From Vitellaria paradoxa (taxonomy: Eukaryota > Streptophyta > Magnoliopsida > Ericales > Sapotaceae), in assembly GCA_019916065.1 (NCBI GenBank), contig CM034237.1:24727340-24791339 (forward strand): a stretch of DNA of 64,000 bases. Reading direction: 5' to 3'. This document shows, in pieces, positions 10,176 through 20,012 of the stretch. Positions within the stretch are counted from its first letter, which is position 1. Every line of letters starts with the position of its first letter. The position numbers and the translations under genes were made by a program. The notes beneath the pieces were generated by a model. It did no database searches. It was not told the origin of the DNA and saw nothing but the letters and a program-made list of their open reading frames with translations.

Positions 10176-12013
10176 TGACCGCTATTAGAAAATGCGTCTA
10201 AATTAACCCCCAAGTGCAAGGGCGTGCGGTGTAGTTTTAACTCGGTGAGTCCGAGGTCGAATTCACAAGGAGCCTATGATATTTAGTTTCTAGGTTAAAA
10301 TGGAAATCCTAAATTTGATTGTAAACTAAGTTTGAAAAGTTAATTAAAACTAATTCCTAGGGTTTTGCAAGTTCAAAATGTAAACTAAAACAAATTAACA
10401 ACTTATTACCAAAATTCCAGTAATTTAAAATTGATTTTTTTGATTCAAGGGATAAAATATTAGCTAAATGAATTTTTCCTAATTTAAATGCGCAGCAAAA
10501 TAATCTAATCTAAAAACTGCAATGTAAATACTTCAATTAAATCAAACAAAGGCAATTCAATTAATAAGCAAATAAATTTGAGAAGTCCTTGATCCAACTA
10601 TCAATTCCGGGTAGTTTACGTCTTCACTATGGGATGAGTTGTAATACTTGCGTTAAAACCTAAATTAGGATTTATTCGAAAATTATTGAGAAAGTTTTAA
10701 TCAAAAGCTTTTACCAGTGATTACAGAGAATATAGTCAAAAACTTCTATTTTCGAAGTGTTTTCAAACAATCCTATTCGAATTCGGATTCAAATCCAATT
10801 CTTCTAGTTTATCCAAAATTATTAAGAAAGTTTTAATCGAAAACCTTTACCAGTGATTACAGAGAATATAGTCAAAGATTTTCGTTTTCGAATGTTTCTG
10901 AAATAAACTAATTCAAATTAGGATTCAAAATCTGAATTTTCAGTTCTTCAAAATTATTGAGAAAATTTTAATCGAAAACCCTTACCAGTGATTACAGAGA
11001 ATATAGTCAAAGGTTTTCGTTTTCGAAAGTTTTTGAAAGAACTGAATTAGGTTTTAAAAAGTGTAGATCCCTTCGCATGAGCTTTCGCAAACCATGCGAA
11101 GGGTCTACGTACATCCCATAGATCAGAGTAAACTACCCTTTCTTGATTCGTTGAATCAAGAACTAGGGTTTCTACGCTAGCATGATTTTAAACAAAACGA
11201 AAGCATAAACATTAGATGTACCACTAGAAAATAATAAATCATATATTAAATTAACGAAACGAAAGTCAACTTACACGGCAAGCAACTCTGAAACTACGTA
11301 ATGAAAGAGCAGTGCAGCGAAGAATAACCAAACATCGAACAACTCCATAAACAAGACAAGTAATTGAAAACTCTCTAAAAAAGCTATTCTAAAACTCTCA
11401 AAGTATCTGAAAATATGAAAAAGAGGTTCCTAAAGTATGTAGAACTAAAAACTAGGGCCCCCTTGGGTCGGCCATGTAGCAGATGTTATAAAGAAGTTGT
11501 AAAGAAAACCCTAAAAGATGGAGTGAAGCCGCACGCGCATAACACACTGTGGTCCGGACCGTTTGGCAGGTGGTCCGGACCACAGAAACTTTGTTCTTCA
11601 AGTTCTGCTTCTCGTTTGCTGCTTCTAACAGCTTTCTGTCCTCAACTTCCACTGTGATTTTGACCTCGAAAACGATCGATTCAGGCTTCGGCTAAAGCAC
11701 GAAAGTTGTAGCCCTTTGAGTCTTCTTTCCAACCCAAAAAGAATCAGGTCAATCCGAGTTTTGAGTGAGAAGATATGGTCGAAATACTGACAGAGTGTCA
11801 AGCTGGAACTTCAGCTGCACACCACTTCAACCATCTAGAACTTCGGACCCTTTTTCTCTCCTCGGCGGCCACTTTCATCATTGCTAATCTCACTTATTTT
11901 ACCCCTTTACCTGCAATTAAGAAAATAATAATAAAAATTCAAAATAAACTACTTAAATGCATCAAAAGTTATATAAAAGTGGAGTTTGTAATAGCACTTT
12001 TCAAGTGCAATCA
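10176..12013 (-). repeat. 5' LTR of element A
   Basis: This 1838-bp repeat is the promoter-bearing LTR on the minus strand, next to the primer site. It differs from the 3' LTR by one 1-bp indel (near 10605) and about seven substitutions, including one that restores a perfect GGTCCGGACC palindrome near 11552. Confidence 0.95.
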
Positions 12014-12018
12014 CTGTT
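12014..12018. repeat. Target site duplication of element A, right copy (CTGTT)
   Basis: CTGTT directly follows the CA terminus at 12013 and matches 4014-4018. Confidence 0.9.
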
Positions 12019-13205
12019 AAAATTAAATTCGATATTAATAAATTTCTTATCATGAATTCTGAAACTACTAGAACCGATTATATCTCACTAAGGTCACTGA
12101 TTATTCTAACGGATGAAAATTATTGCTCTATTATATTAAATATTCATGAATTTATTCTAAGAATAGTAATATGAATTATTCTTAATCATTCAAAAACTTT
12201 AGAATTGGCTAAATCTCATTGAGATCCTTGATACTTCTAACAAATTATGATTTCTAAATTGAAATTAACTTAGGTTACTAACACTTGATTTCAATTCTAT
12301 ACTTCTAAAAACAATCAGAATTAACTATATGTCATTGAGATCATTGGTATTTCTAGCTGATTAAATATTATTAAATAAAACTAATTTAAAGTATTTGTTA
12401 TGCCATTATGTTTATAGTTGCTAGTCCTAATTTATAGGTAAGGGTGGAAATGAGGCAAGCTAAGCCGAACTTTAACTTATTTGAACTTAGCTTGAGTTAT
12501 TTATACTGGACTTAAGCTTAAGCTCAAGCTCAAGCTAGGTTTGAACTTCTATGTAGACTCGAACTCAATTCGATAAAGAAGAATTTAGGCTTGAGATTGG
12601 TTTGTTAATAGTTCGATTAAATCAAAATAACATTATTTTAGTCTAAAATATAATCAATAAAATATTATAATAAAGTATTATAAAAAATTATTAAAAATAT
12701 AAAAATATTATAAATATATATATATATATATATATAATTTTACCATGATGGCTCATGAACTTTCAAGTTGAGCTTTTCTAGATCCAAGCTCGAGCTCGAT
12801 TCTAAATAAGTCACAAATCAAGCTTGATTCGATCTCATTTTAGTTATGAATCGAGATCGAGTAGGGTTTTTTTTTTTTTTTTTTGGGAGCAAACCTTGAA
12901 TAGTTCCTAAAAAAACTTGGTTCATTTCCATTCTTATTTGTAGGTTTAGATTAAGTATAGCTTTTTTTTTTGTTATAATTTATTTATTGTTTTATTGAGA
13001 CTTAGTTATTAGGATTTAACACTAAAACTTAATTTTTGCAGTATCTTTATATTTAGTTTACGATTAATTAAAATTTATAAATAAATAGTGTATATAATTT
13101 TAAGTTTTGGGAACTATTTTGTTTGTTTAGTCTATTCTCTGTGCATACAGTCCTAGACTCACCAGGTTAAACTACAGCATACACCCTTATACTTGGAGGA
13201 TGTTT
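12019..13205 (+). repeat. LTR remnant D, interrupted by element A
   Basis: This stretch, continued leftwards across element A into 3556-4018, looks like an old plus-strand LTR of the same clan. It holds four diverged copies of the module seen in the A LTR (ATCTCATTGAGATC-like cores near 3975-4010, 12086, 12208 and 12328). Its right end (13135-13200) aligns with LTR 3' ends: CTCACCAGGTTAAACTAC, then CCCTTATACTTGGAGG. I could not place its left end. It contains the hAT-like MITE at 12439-12936. Confidence 0.55.
12439..12936. mobile_element. hAT-like MITE with AGCTC/AAGCTC-rich interior
   Basis: The terminal inverted repeats are TAAGGGTGGAAATGAGGCAA at the left and the reverse complement of TAAGAATGGAAATGAACCAA at the right. 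They are flanked by TTTATAGG (12431-12438) and TTTGTAGG (12937-12944), an 8-bp target duplication with one mismatch, the length typical of hAT. The interior is AT-rich with an (AT)n run (12715-12735) and clusters of AAGCTC/GAGCTC. There is no coding capacity. Confidence 0.75.
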
Positions 13206-13963
13206 TTAACTAGGCTTGTCAATGGGCCAAATTTGGAATGAACTACATGCTAATCTGCGTCTGCCTAACTTTATAGGTTACTAACCTATTGGATGTAAGT
13301 CACATACTCAAAATTTTCAACCATTGGGTATATTTATACTGCTATTTACAGTACCTCTATATCCAAAACTCAAAATCAATACTTATTACATCGTTCTATG
13401 ATATACCATAATATAATCACCATCATATTCCATGCCTATTAACTAATAATAGCTTATACATCTTATTTACTCACTTAACATCATATAAGACTTTACCTAT
13501 GCATGGTAAGATCAAACCTTACATGAATAAGTCAATCTCCCTTCACACTCAACATTCTTCATTGTAGCAAAGTACCGGTCCATGGCTCTCATTTGAAAGT
13601 TTCCACTTGACAAACACTTCTAGATTGAAAAAAACCATAAACATCGATCCCTATCTAGACCTATAAATCAGCTAACCCATGTTTCCAAATACAAACACAA
13701 GGCCAACCCCTGTTCCCAAATCATTATCGAAACCTTGCACCTTCATTCCAAAGATACTTCAATTTCTAAACCTTCACACCAAATAATTCATGTTAGTAAT
13801 TACACAAACTCCACAAATAAAACCAACACGGTCATATTCTTTGCACTTCACTGACATTCTGAAAACTTACCAATCCAAGGGCATACCCGTTTAAACTCGT
13901 CTAACACTTGAGGATATTTCAAGTCCATCCTACCACTTACATAAGAAATAAACATGTCACAAA
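13206..13963. other. AT-rich flank of element B, no feature recognised
   Basis: No long frame, inverted repeat or recognisable gene was seen. The sequence resumes after element B at 22052, as the shared CACCA duplication shows. Confidence 0.6.
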
Positions 13964-13968
13964 CACCA
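13964..13968. repeat. Target site duplication of element B, left copy (CACCA)
   Basis: CACCA abuts the TG terminus at 13969 and matches 22047-22051. Confidence 0.9.
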
Positions 13969-15961
13969 TGATTAGCATGCATTATTGTACAATTATATAT
14001 ATATTGAGCATGCTAATTATGAATTTACAGTTATTATTGGCGATGTGTTAGTGTGATTATCTCATTTCCATGCATTCTTAGTGTGTGTATATTTCAGGTG
14101 ATATAATATGGTATTTTTGGCCCAAACAACACCAAGGTTGCATGTGAGGAAGAGCCATCCCAAGGCATAAGATCAACTACCATGGGTGCCAAGGAGAAGG
14201 AAGTGGTTTGAAGTTCAAAATAGTTGAAGTGGTGTGCGGTTGAAGTTCCAGCTCAACACCCTCTCAGTTTTCCAGCCATAACTTTTTCGTCACAACTCAA
14301 AATGGTTCCATTCTTTTTGCGTTGGAAAGAAGACTCGAAGCCCTACAACTTTTCTGGTATAGCCGAAGCCTGAATCTGTCATCTTCAATGTCAAAATCGC
14401 ATCAGAAGTCAGGGACAGAAAACTGTCAAAGAAGAACTGTTCACTGTAATTGCAGATGGGCGCCCCACCTAGACCCATGGGCACCCCTGAGGACCCTTGG
14501 GCACCCCACTCTTCATCAGATGGGCACCCACAGAGAGGGAGTTCTGACTGCTGTTTTTTGGCTAACTCTTTGAGGATTTCATCAAACACTTGTACCTTGG
14601 GCGCCCATGATTACTTGTCCAGCACACTTTTAATTAAATTTTGAATTATGAAATTACACTTTTACCCTTGAGTTATGTAATGATATAAAAGGGCAAATTT
14701 CTGATGTACAGGAGTCGAAACCCTACGCACTTCTTCTCTTTTTCTTAGTTTAGTTTAGATTAGGGTTACGATTTCGATTTCGCTTTGGATTGGATTGTTC
14801 AAGCTTAATTTCATCTTCACAATAAGATTTACGTGTAAGTTCTATTTGTTAATTTGTTTTAATCAGAATTTCATGTTCTTCGTGCTTTGTCTTCTATGTT
14901 CACTCCGTAGTATTTCGTAGACTTAGTTTGGATTGATTTGCTTTCGAAATTGCTTTAGCTTATTTCTATATCCTTCGTTTTCGTGTTTGAGTGCTTGATG
15001 AAGGTTATTTTCTTTTTGAAAGGCTTTGTTAATACTTTCGCAATGTTAGACTAGGGTTAGTTCTTGGCTTCAAGCCATTGAAAGTGGTGAAGTAGTTGGT
15101 GAACTCAAATGTAAACGAGTTTTATTTAACAAAATATATTTTGGACTTTTAATTGGAATTTCGTAGTAAGCTAGGGTTCTCTTGAAACCTACTCACCCGT
15201 GTCACAACCGTAGCTTGGTTACAAGTTTTAACTTGTGCACACCAAGTGTTCGGTTTAATGTCCCGGTGAGTTAGAATCTGATTTTCCAAGACCCAAATTA
15301 GGTTTTCTTACAAAATCAGTCACCCGTGTTAAAACCAAAACTTGGTTACGATTGGCCACTCGTGCAAACCAAGTGGTTGGTTCAATGGCTCGGTGATTCG
15401 AACCTTATTTTCATGAAACCAAAACATGAGGTTTTCTTAAGAAACCGATTCACCTGTGTTATAATTGAAGTCTAGTTATGAGTTGATGCTCATGCACACT
15501 AGGTGTTCGATTCAATGTCCCGGTGAGTCTGAAACTAATTTCAAAAGCCTCCGCTTACTCTGAATTCCATAAATTAGTTTTTAATGAAATATCTTCCGAC
15601 CTAGCAATGCATGTGCATTTGTTAGGTTGAGTTATAAATGCATTTGAGTAAACCACTACCCACTACTGGATTTGGTTCGAAGCCAAGATCATTTTAGTTA
15701 GTTTATTTTCAATATTTGCATTCTAGTTTAATATCACAATTTGCTTCGCTCTACCATTCTCAACCCAGCCATATTCAAATCACTTTGTAATTCAAAAATT
15801 AGTTTAGATTAGCTTAGGCTCACCTACTAATTAAGAGAACAAGTCTAGTGTCTTTTAACACAGCACTCCCTGTGGAGATGACCTCGGTTCTCACCGAGTA
15901 AGACTACGACCACCCTCTTGCACTTGAGAGGTAGAACCCGAACACATTTCAGGGTCGATCA
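13969..15961 (+). repeat. 5' LTR of element B
   Basis: This 1993-bp repeat starts TGATTAGCATGC and ends GGGTCGATCA. It contains a GC-rich minisatellite of GGGCGCCC-like palindromes (14457-14533), some mutated to GGGCACCC, and three tandem copies of a roughly 128-bp module (about 15192-15281, 15318-15408 and 15449-15536; core CACCCGTGT ... CCCGGTGA). A likely TATA-like TGATATAAAAGG lies at 14680-14691, shortly before a probable transcription start region. Confidence 0.95.
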
Positions 15962-15967
15962 AGTTTT

Positions 15968-15985
15968 TGGCGCCGTTGCCAGGGG
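15968..15985 (+). other. tRNA-Asp primer binding site of element B
   Basis: TGGCGCCGTTGCCAGGGG is complementary to plant tRNA-Asp with one mismatch (A for G). The spacer from the LTR is AGTTTT, the same as in element A. Confidence 0.9.
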
Positions 15986-16213
15986 AGGGCAACTAAGTGC
16001 TAGACTTGGGAGTTAAAGGGGAGTTCATTTGAGAAATTGGGTGAATTTTTCTTTTCTCCACCTCTTTATTAGTAGTTTTTTTTTCTTTTGCATTGTAACA
16101 TATTCATTTGCATATCATATAACTTAGCTTGCATGTTAGTTAACTTAGGTTGTATTTTAGTATAGTTTTTGTTTTCTCTCATTTTGTTTTCATTTTTATG
16201 TTCTTATCATAGA

Positions 16214-17697
16214 CATGGATTTTAGGTGAATTCAATCATGGTCCCTTTGATGCCCAAGCCTACATTAAGTCTCTAAGTAACCAATTTGGATATGACTATA
16301 CATTAGAGACCTATCACCAATTACCCCAATTTTTCGGGCATGAGGAGGAAGACCCATGTCTTCATCTTGATAGGTTTGAGGCAGTGTGTGGCTTATGTGA
16401 TGATGTTCGAATGATTAAGAGACTTAGGTTCTTGTTTTTCCCTTTGTCTTTACAAAGTGTGGCTGGTGACTGGTGCTATGATTTTGGTGAATGGACCACT
16501 TGGGATCAATGTGTTCAAGCTTTTATTGAGCATTTCCTCCCTATTCATCAAACCTTCACCCATGGCTTTCAAATTAGAAATTTTTATCAACAAAAGGGTG
16601 AAGTATTTTATAAATGCTGGGAGAGATTTAATATACTTTTAGGACACTTTCCCAAGTCATGGATTAGAGTTAGGGGACCTCATAGCCATATTATATAATG
16701 CTCTATCTCATGAGTTGCACCCGGCATTCGATATAGTCTTGGGGAAGGAATTTCTTGACCTCACACCAGGTGAGGCATGGTCATTCCTTGAATTTTTCTC
16801 TGAACACACCAGGCCACTGGAAAGACTTGAACCTAGTTTTGAACCTTACACACTTGCTAGCCATACCGACCTTTTCCCGTATGCTCCTACTTCACTTGAT
16901 CCTCATGATCCATCCTGTGGAAGTAGTGTATGCGTGGAGCCTGACTACTCGGATTTTGCATGTCCCAACCTTGTTCCACTCACTGAGGGCCAGTCTAAGG
17001 AGCCCCGAGATTATTGGCCTAGTAAACCTTATGATGCACAATTTGAGACCATAGGCACTGAGTGGGACAATTGCCCTAACCACACTAGGGATGATGTTTG
17101 GGATGAGTGTCTTTCTCATTTCCCTGTGGATTCTCCTATTCTGGAGACTTCTTTACCACATTTTGAGAGTCAGGGAGACATGCAGTCCTTTCCTACTACT
17201 GAGTTTGATGCTCAGCCCACCCAGACCACTCCGGGCCCTATTGAGAGTCTTTTGACTCCCTTTGAGCAATTGCAAGTTACAATGCCCGAGGAGCATATCA
17301 TGAGTCAGTTGATCCTTGCTCACTCACTTATTCACCTGAGGTTGAGAGTAGTGCGCACCTCTTACCTCTTGACTCAGCCCCACCTGAGAAGTTCATTTCG
17401 GGGATTATGAGTGATCATGTGACCGATCATCACTGGGGGGAGATAGTAGACATTGGGGGAGAGTACATTGATTTTCTGGGTATTGAGAGACTTGAACCCG
17501 CCATATCCATGTCCATGTCCATGTCCTTGCATGCATTATGGCCACATTCGAGGTTTCCAGAACCTCACTCGGCCTTACATCCCTTGATGTGTTTTACATC
17601 CAAGGAGCGTCCACCTTCAGTGCTTCGTGGGTCCAAAAAGAACATTTTATTTCTTAAACCATTTGTGGACGCATGGGATAGAGAGGGTGTTGGATAA
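16214..17697 (+). pseudogene. Broken gag-like gene of element B
   Basis: The ATG at about 16214 is followed within four codons by a stop. The gag frame then continues in another register from about 16230 (DAQAYIKSLSNQFGYDY, HLDRFEAVCGLC, FFPLSLQSVAGDWC, FYKCWERF). A further frameshift near 16655 moves it to the frame 16715-17410 (LGKEFLDLTPGEAWSFLEFF). The C-terminal part lies in a third register, 17407-17697, ending FLKPFVDAWDREGVG. A short TCCATG hexamer repeat (SMSMSMS) lies at 17505-17526. All blocks match the intact element A protein in order, so this is one gene broken by at least two or three frameshifts. It has no zinc knuckle or pol. Confidence 0.85.
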
Positions 17698-20002
17698 CCC
17701 TTCTTCTTTGTTGCCTTTGTACATAGTAGATTAGAGTTTTCTTTTTCTTATTTTCTTATGTTTTTTTGGTTTGATTTTCTTCTCTTATTTTCTTTTCTCT
17801 TATTTTTTTCTTGTGTACTAACTATTTCTCTCGTCTTATTTTCTCTTTATTTTTCTTTTATTTTCTTTCTAACCTTTTCTCTTGTATAGCTTTTTCTTTT
17901 CTTCAGATAAGGAAGCTCTTGAGGTAATATCCACCATTTTTACCTTCTGTTTCTACATTTTGAGCATAACACTTGGCTATATGTTGTTGGTTGTTGTTGG
18001 AAGTGCTGTAGAAACTAGGTTGGGGGGTGTTCTTTATTCCTTCTGGGGATTCTTGTTTTGGGTGCATGCTTGGCTTATGTGTTACATATTGATTGCTTTT
18101 TATGCTCATCATCTTCATGCTCACTTTGCACACTATGGACCCACATATGCTTCATAGTTCTCACATTGAGGACAATGTTTAGTTTAGGTTGGGGGGTAGA
18201 GTTCGCATGATGACCATTTGTGCTAAAATTGTCAAATTTTTCAAATTTTGAGCATCTTTGAGCTTACATACATGACTTAGCACATTTGTACCTATATGTT
18301 GGCCCTTTTTGGTTTGGTTGATTGTGAATTTGAGTGAGAGGGTGATAAGTGAGTCTTGTTCAAGCTTTGATAGGAAACTTAATTTAAGTTGAGTGTGTCA
18401 TGACCTTATGCACTTTTGGCTATCACGGAAGAACTTATGTGCTTAAGAGTGAATTTTATGTAACATTGGTCAATTGAGCATCCTTGGACTAGGTAGAGAC
18501 TTATACCCTTTCTAGTGGTGAGCTTTAGAGCTATTTTTCTTTTCAAGAGGGGTTGCACATTATTTCAGCTCAATTGTTCTCTATTTTGGTCTTCAATGCC
18601 CCAGTTGCATCGCACACACTTGCATGAGTAGTCATTTGGCACATATGAGTTGTTTGTGAGCTTAGAACATGATGCTAGGCCCTCTTTGTTAATTTGAGCC
18701 TTTTTATCCTTTCTTGATATGAAATTGTCCTAAGAACCCACTTGAAGCCTCAAACTGAAGTGTGTGATATAAAGTATTCTCTTATTGATTCGCCTCACAC
18801 ATAATGTCCCCTGCACCCCATTCATACACTTTAAGCCTGACCCTCACATGTCTTGGGCTATGAAAGTGCCTCAAAGTCTAAGTTGGGAATGTGGGGTTAG
18901 GAATGTAAGCTTTTGAGAGCCAAATGAGGGTGAGTGCTAGGATGAGAATTTATACATTGTATAGTTCATTCTTCATCATTTCAAAAAAAACAAAAAACAA
19001 AAAAACAAAAAAAAAAACAAGAAAAAAAAAGAAAAAAATATTTTCTCATTCATTTTGTTTATTCAATTGTGGGATTTATGTTTTGTAATGCGGTTGCTAA
19101 GAGTGTCCCAAAAGTTGTTTGTAAGTTTGTGAATAAGCTTCATGTTATTGGTTAGGGTATAGAAAGGAAATGGGTAGTTTGGTACTTGTACGTACTTGAA
19201 CATCTTTATCCCAAGACATGTGTTTTGATTTCTATATCTTCCATTGTTAACCAATACCCCTAGCCAAGTTACAACCGGATCAAAGACCTAGTGAATTCTA
19301 AGTGAGCAACTCTTGTGTGTGCATGTAGTGGTCTTGTGTAGGTTGTGTGGTGTAATCTATTGCATGGCATTGGAACTTATTTTTGGTATCAGCTATCCAT
19401 GCGGAATTTCAATTCAATTCACTCACTTATTCGTGTGGTTGTGTGCAACTAGGAGAGCATTTTATGCTCATAGGTATGAGTGAACCCTTGATGAGTGAGT
19501 TTCTTTCTCTAAGTGATCTACCTTGTGAGTTTTTGAAGTCAAAGCCTAGTTCTGATTATGCTCTCGAGACCTTGTTGAATAAATGACACTGTTTTGCACA
19601 CATGCTTTTCCAACTTTGATAGTGCATGCATTCATGCTTAGCACTTGGGAATTACACATGATATTTAAGTTTTGTGACTTGTTAAGCTTGAACTTGATTC
19701 GTTACTGACCTTAATCACTCTTTGACACCTTGAGACCATACCATAGATGTTTGTGGGTAGCATCACTGCAAACCCTCGCGAGACCTTACTCGTCCACTAA
19801 GGGGAACCTAGGGGTTAAAGGGCTTGCCTCACGTGCTAAGTGTGGTCGTGTGTCTCCCACGAAAACGGACATCACCTTAGTTAGTTTTTATTTTGTCTTA
19901 TTTTGATTTGAATAAGAGCTTACATGTTGTGGGTGCCCTTGCATTTGTTCTTATACCTCGTGGTTTGATTGCACTCATTGCTAGGGACTAGCAATGTCTA
20001 GG
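17698..20002 (+). other. Non-coding 3' domain of element B
   Basis: About 2.3 kb, conserved with 5867-8174 of element A in order and length. It contains the perfect inverted repeat ACATTGAGGACAATGT (18163-18178) followed by TTGGGGGGTAGAG (18189-18201), an A-rich tract (18982-19039) and the block near 19760-19830 (GAGACCTTACTCG, AGGGGAACCTAGGGG). A hydrophobic 91-codon frame (17882-18157) overlaps the conserved block. The matching frame in element A (minus strand 7604-7801) differs in sequence, so I treat the conservation as non-coding. Confidence 0.7.
18982..19039. repeat. A-rich tract of element B
   Basis: Runs of A are broken by single C or G, at the position equivalent to the purine tract of element A. 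Confidence 0.8.
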
Positions 20003-20012
20003 TTGGGGGGTG
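20003..20012 (+). other. Polypurine tract of element B
   Basis: TTGGGGGGTG lies immediately upstream of the 3' LTR and is identical to the tract of element A. Confidence 0.85.

Larger units (their letters stand above)
4019..12013 (-). mobile_element. Element A: complete non-autonomous LTR retrotransposon (TR-GAG type)
   Basis: This 7995-bp element has LTRs at 4019-5855 and 10176-12013, each starting TG and ending CA. It is flanked by a perfect 5-bp target duplication CTGTT (4014-4018 and 12014-12018). On the minus strand the order is 5' LTR, tRNA-Asp primer site, one 629-codon gag-like ORF, about 2.3 kb of non-coding DNA, a polypurine tract and the 3' LTR. No protease, RT, RNase H or integrase frame is present in the 4.3-kb interior. 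This is the layout described for terminal-repeat retrotransposons with a GAG domain. By eye the LTRs differ at about seven substitutions and one indel, so the insertion is fairly recent. It interrupts the LTR remnant D. Confidence 0.93.

Noticed and set aside
17882..18157. Hydrophobic 91-codon frame in element B that might be an env-like or membrane protein
   Set aside because: The matching region of element A does not keep the same reading frame; the nucleotide conservation centres on the inverted repeat and G-rich tract downstream.
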